The notes below the pieces were generated by a model. It made no database searches and was not told the origin of the DNA. It saw nothing but the letters and a program-made list of their open reading frames with translations. Positions 60,817 through 64,000 of a stretch of DNA of 64,000 nucleotides are shown in pieces (position 1 is the stretch's first letter; each line of letters opens with the position of its first letter). The DNA is taken from positions 310,001 through 374,000 of the forward strand of contig NZ_JAHQRJ010000002.1 of the NCBI RefSeq assembly GCF_019052805.1. Direction: 5' to 3'. The DNA is from Noviherbaspirillum sp. L7-7A (GTDB lineage: Bacteria; Pseudomonadota; Gammaproteobacteria; Burkholderiales; Burkholderiaceae_D). The position numbers and the translations under genes are program-made.

Positions 60817-61698
60817 GAGCCTCTAACAAAATGGGATTTTTACTGTCATACCAACTCGTCGATAATTATCGTGGCGAGGCAATATGGTACGCGAACTGGT
60901 TGATGATGAACTTTGGGAAATAGTGCAGCCACTGCTTCCAGCCAGGCGACGGCGCAAGACGCATCCCGGCCGCAAGCCCCTAGATGATAGGCGCGTGCTG
61001 ACGGGCATCCTGTTTGTTTTGCAGTCGGGAATTCCGTGGGAGATGCTCCCGCAGGAAATGGGGTGTGGCTCTGGCATGACCTGTTGGCGCCGGGTGCGTG
61101 CCTGGCAAAAGGCCGGCGTATGGCGCAAGCTGCACCGTGTGCTGCTGGATAAACTGCGTGGCGCCGATAAGCTCAATTTCTCCCGTGTCGTTGCCGATAG
61201 TTCGTCCGTACGTGCTGTGCATGGCGGAAAAAAACTGGACCGAACCCAACCGATCGCCGTAAGGCGGGCAGCAAGCACCACCTCCTCGTCGACGCGGAGG
61301 GTATCCCGGTCAATGTCATTCTGACCAAGGCTAACCGGCATGACGTAACGCAGTTGTTGCCTTTGGTCGATGGCGTCCACCCGATCCGAGGAAAGCGCGG
61401 GCGGCCACTGAAAAAGCCCAAATCCGTTCAGGCTGATCGTGCTTACGACAGTCGTGCACACCGACTGGCATTGGAGCAACGCGGCATCGGACACCAGATT
61501 GCCAAACGCCGAACTGCGCATGGCAGCAACTTGGGCAAGACCCGGTGGGTGGTGGAACGCACTATCGCCTGGTTGCATCAGTTCCGGCGACTGCGTGTAC
61601 GCTACGAACGACTACCCTCGATCCATGAAGCATTCCTTCACTTGGGCTGTGCCCTTATTTGCTGGCGCATTTTGAAACACTCATTTTGTTAGACGCTC
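60817..61698 (+). mobile_element. IS5-family (IS427-like) insertion sequence, apparently complete
   Basis: 882 bases bounded by inverted repeats GAGCCTCTAACAAAATGGGA (left) and GAGCGTCTAACAAAATGA (right, inverted), flanked by a 3-bp direct repeat TTA (60814-60816 and 61699-61701). It carries a two-frame transposase with an A7 slippery run. Ends, target duplication and both frames are intact, so this is likely a recent, functional insertion. Confidence 0.88.
60884..61692 (+). CDS. IS5-family transposase, two frames joined by -1 frameshifting
   Basis: Frame 1 from 60884: VRELVDDELWEIVQPLLPAR, RVLTGILFVLQSGIPWEMLP, then VVADSSSVRAVHGGKK with the first catalytic Asp. At the A7 run (61228-61234) a -1 shift continues KKTGPNPTDRRKAGSKHHLL, VDAEGIPVNVILTKANRHDV, TQLLPLVDGVHPIRGKRGRP, QADRAYDSRAHRLALEQRGI (second Asp) and RWVVERTIAWLHQFRRLRVR (Glu) to a stop at 61692. 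IS427-group elements are known to make transposase by such frameshifting. Without the shift the first frame ends at 61324. Confidence 0.85.
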
Positions 61699-61701
61699 TT
61701 A

Positions 61702-62252
61702 GCTGCGCTGACGTATTGGTGATCGGCATGTCGCCTTCATGGACCACTGCCCCCAGAGACAAGTCTTCGCGCCACTCCCGCAAGCGTTTGTCGTCGCCGA
61801 GTAAACTCAGATTTATCAAAGAATCGCATCAGATTCATTCGTACTTAATGGTCAAAACACTAGCTTCCCTGTTCTGAAGGATTGTTGGCATAACTTTTAA
61901 AGCATGCTGGTGCTCGCAGGAACTTATTTGGGTAAACAACGAATTCCCTGGGCCTGCTACATGAAACCCAGACGGCGTCGACTAACTGTTTTGGCTATAA
62001 ATGGGGTGAATCTTTACGCGGTCAGGTTTAGCCCCCGAAATGCGTCCCCTTTACTTGAGCAGATTAGGGCATGTAACAGGAAAGCATCAGTCTGAAATAC
62101 GGAACCGGACATTGTCAAAAATAGAGTGACTGCCAAAAGGCGACCCACTTCTGTCTTCCCAGGCGTTTCAATTAGCCTCATCAAGTCAGTTTTTTCGATG
62201 TCTGCACTGGCGCATCACTAAGCTCTGATTACCCGAGATGTACGTATGCCCG
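61702..62252. other. intergenic stretch, no gene seen
   Basis: About 550 bases between the IS and the antiporter stop. A 63-codon frame at 61904-62095 has no ribosome binding site or family resemblance. Nothing else recognised. Confidence 0.35.
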
Positions 62253-63548
62253 TTATTCCCGCCAGAAACGTGCAAGGAGCGGCTTGGTGCTCATCCCGTG
62301 TAGGTATACGGATAGCATAATGGCCGTAAGTGTAAGCGAAGCCATTTCCCGCGCGAGGTTCTCAGGTAGCCCATGTTGAATCGCGTACATTAGATAATAA
62401 ACAGAACCGATACCGCGTACGCCAAACCAGCCTGTGATGGCCCGCAGCCGGAACGTGGTCTTGGTGCCCGTGAGCCCTATGAAAACGCTTAGCGGCCGAG
62501 CAACGAAGAACAGGAATGCCGCCAGGCCTACCGCGCGCCAGCTCCACTCGCCTAGATAGATCATGCCGCCTAAGAGCAGAACCAGCATGAGCTCAGAGAG
62601 TCGCTCCAGATGTTCTTTAAAAACCAATGCCTCGGCACTTACGGTCAGTGGTGCCTGATGCTCAGGGTCAGCTTTCGCAGCCACTGACTTGGACATGTCT
62701 GACTCGAGAACCCCCGCTTTATCCCGCGGCGCTCCGGCAAGAACCAGTTCGGTATGGCGTAACGCCACTCCTGCGAAAAAGACCCCAAGAAAACCCCATG
62801 TTTTCAATGAAACGCACAAGCCGTAGGCAATAGCAATCAGACCGAGTCCGACCAAGTCATCAAGCACGTCGTGTTTTGGCTTAGCACCCCGAAGCATCCA
62901 ACCAACTTTGGCCAACGCGGCACCGCATGCCGTGCCAATCAGGATGGCACCAGCCGTCGCCCAAAGCACATCTACTAGGAACCAAGTCTGTCCAAAGGAA
63001 CCAATCTGGTGCAACCCAAGCATGCCAAGGCCCAGCATGACAAATGGGAACGCACTGCCATCGTTCATGCCAGCTTCGCAGGTGAGCATAAAACGCAGCT
63101 CGTCGCTGTCCCCGGCGCGCCGGACCTGGACATCAGTTGCCAATACCGGATCTGTCGGCGCGAGTATCCCGCCCAGCAAAATACCAGCCCCTAGCGGGAG
63201 ACTAAAGACGAAATAGCAGAAAGCAGCGACCAACGCTACTGTGATCGTCATCGAGACCCAAGCAAGGCGCACTGGCGCCGCCCATCGCTTGAATGTCACC
63301 GGTACCGGCATTTTGACGCCGGCAGAAAACAATGAGATCAGCACTGCAATCTCGGTAGCCACTTCAAGCATGGCTGATTGCTTTAGCGGATCAAATGCGA
63401 AGATATGAAGGAATGTGGGCCCAAGTAGGAGGCCGACCGTCAAATAAAAAATGGCCGACGTTACCGGAAGGCGCGTGATCGTCGTCGCGGCTAGGCCACG
63501 AGCAAGCATCAAAACGCCAATTAACATGAACCAGTTGGCATTGGTCAT
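62253..63548 (-). CDS. cation:proton antiporter (CPA1, NhaP-like)
   Basis: 431 residues with about 12-13 membrane spans, from the ATG at 63548 (TNANWFMLIGVLMLARGLAA); a longer frame to 63674 would add a hydrophilic 42-residue leader and is less likely. Core motifs: GGILAPTDPVLATDVQV near residue 130 (the ion-binding TDP), CEAGMNDGSAFPFVMLGLG near residue 157 (equivalent of the ND/DG ion-binding pair), and GWFGVRGIGSVYYL near residue 370, typical of NhaP/SOD22 proteins. It exchanges Na+ or K+ for H+ across the inner membrane. Stands alone in the window. Confidence 0.92.
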   Translation of the reverse strand: MTNANWFMLIGVLMLARGLAATTITRLPVTSAIFYLTVGLLLGPTFLHIFAFDPLKQSAMLEVATEIAVLISLFSAGVKMPVPVTFKRWAAPVRLAWVSMTITVALVAAFCYFVFSLPLGAGILLGGILAPTDPVLATDVQVRRAGDSDELRFMLTCEAGMNDGSAFPFVMLGLGMLGLHQIGSFGQTWFLVDVLWATAGAILIGTACGAALAKVGWMLRGAKPKHDVLDDLVGLGLIAIAYGLCVSLKTWGFLGVFFAGVALRHTELVLAGAPRDKAGVLESDMSKSVAAKADPEHQAPLTVSAEALVFKEHLERLSELMLVLLLGGMIYLGEWSWRAVGLAAFLFFVARPLSVFIGLTGTKTTFRLRAITGWFGVRGIGSVYYLMYAIQHGLPENLAREMASLTLTAIMLSVYLHGMSTKPLLARFWRE

Positions 63549-64000
63549 CGTAAAGGACCGCTCGCGGAAAATGTTCGAGTCTATAAGACCTTCATCATCC
63601 CGTTTTACTTCAAGGTCTAAAAGAATAATGGAAGATGCGTTGATCGCACGCATTGCCTTTGGAGGTCGATGCATTGCAGATGAGCTAGCCAGTCGTCGTT
63701 ACTCAACGCCTGAGTGATGCTGCCGGTACCCTAGAACAATAGTGGCCCGCTTTTTATCGCAAAGGGATATGTACCTGCCGCCTTAACTCACGAAACACGC
63801 TCTGCGACGGCGCGACCCAGGTGATTTTCATGCAAGCCTCTGTTTAAAAATGTCGCGGCCGCCTCTGCGGCCCCTTTTGAAGTTAACTGTCGTGCTTCTG
63901 TAGTCGAAGACTGGTCTCGTCCCTATATTCCCGTACCATCGGCGTTAGTTAATCAAGGCTCGCTTTTCTATAAACATGCGTGGCGGCAGGTATTTTAGTG
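63549..64000. other. intergenic right edge, no gene seen
   Basis: No gene recognised. It holds the presumed antiporter promoter and a GC-rich hairpin GGCCGC-CTCT-GCGGCC (63857-63872) followed by CCTTTT, a possible terminator on the plus strand for something not visible in this window. Confidence 0.35.

Overview
The window looks like chromosomal or large-replicon DNA from a betaproteobacterium of the order Burkholderiales, most plausibly an Oxalobacteraceae (Massilia / Herbaspirillum / Noviherbaspirillum type). This is inferred from two PEP-CTERM exoproteins, a tripartite tricarboxylate transporter with two Bug-type binding proteins, a Liv-type ABC operon tied to CoA chemistry, and four small HTH proteins of a kind I associate with this family. 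No rRNA or tRNA gene was seen.

Region 1 (1-5 kb): two glutathione S-transferase genes, a LysR regulator divergent from the first, a decayed methionine aminopeptidase and a PEP-CTERM gene with a sigma-54 type promoter. Region 2 (5-16.5 kb): a catabolic block on the minus strand. It runs livK-livH-livM-livG-livF, thiolase, acyl-CoA ligase, GntR regulator with translational coupling, followed by a GC-rich acyl-CoA dehydrogenase. A divergent 3-hydroxyisobutyrate dehydrogenase-like gene lies upstream. Together they would import a carboxylic acid, activate it with CoA and shorten it; a near-perfect palindrome just downstream of a good -35/-10 pair is a likely operator.

Region 3 (16.5-29 kb): an IS5-like transposase, a three-PAS hybrid histidine kinase, relics of an F420-type reductase and a Crp/Fnr regulator, an N-truncated proline iminopeptidase, a second PEP-CTERM gene with the same promoter architecture, an IS3 element with long inverted repeats, half of a tyrosine recombinase, a LysR/SDR divergent pair and a lipoprotein sugar dehydrogenase. 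Region 4 (29-37.3 kb): an IclR-controlled dicarboxylate module consisting of HMG-CoA-lyase-like protein, family III CoA-transferase, two Bug proteins, SMP-30 protein and TctB-TctA. A perfect 8+5+8 palindrome overlaps the iclR promoter.

Region 5 (37-64 kb): a gene graveyard with islands of intact genes. Relics include ISKra4, IS3, IS256 and IS110 transposases, a group II intron reverse transcriptase, a PRTRC-type ParB, PilU, GFA, DoxX-like, the other half of a tyrosine recombinase, a DUF1016 nuclease, ketopantoate reductase and an amber-interrupted YsnF/AvaK protein. Intact genes include a lytic transglycosylase, mscL, rlpA-like, a methyltransferase, AraC, a tautomerase/MarR pair sharing a duplicated operator, an EI24-like membrane protein, a complete IS5-family element with an A7 slippery site and a cation/proton antiporter. 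Four paralogous HTH mini-proteins sit as two convergent pairs in mirror order around mscL-rlpA.

The most interesting signals are the shared sigma-54 plus upstream-dyad architecture of the two PEP-CTERM genes, the mirrored HTH pairs, the two CoA-linked uptake/catabolism clusters with visible operators, and a multi-hairpin region at 43.9-44.1 kb that may encode a small RNA.
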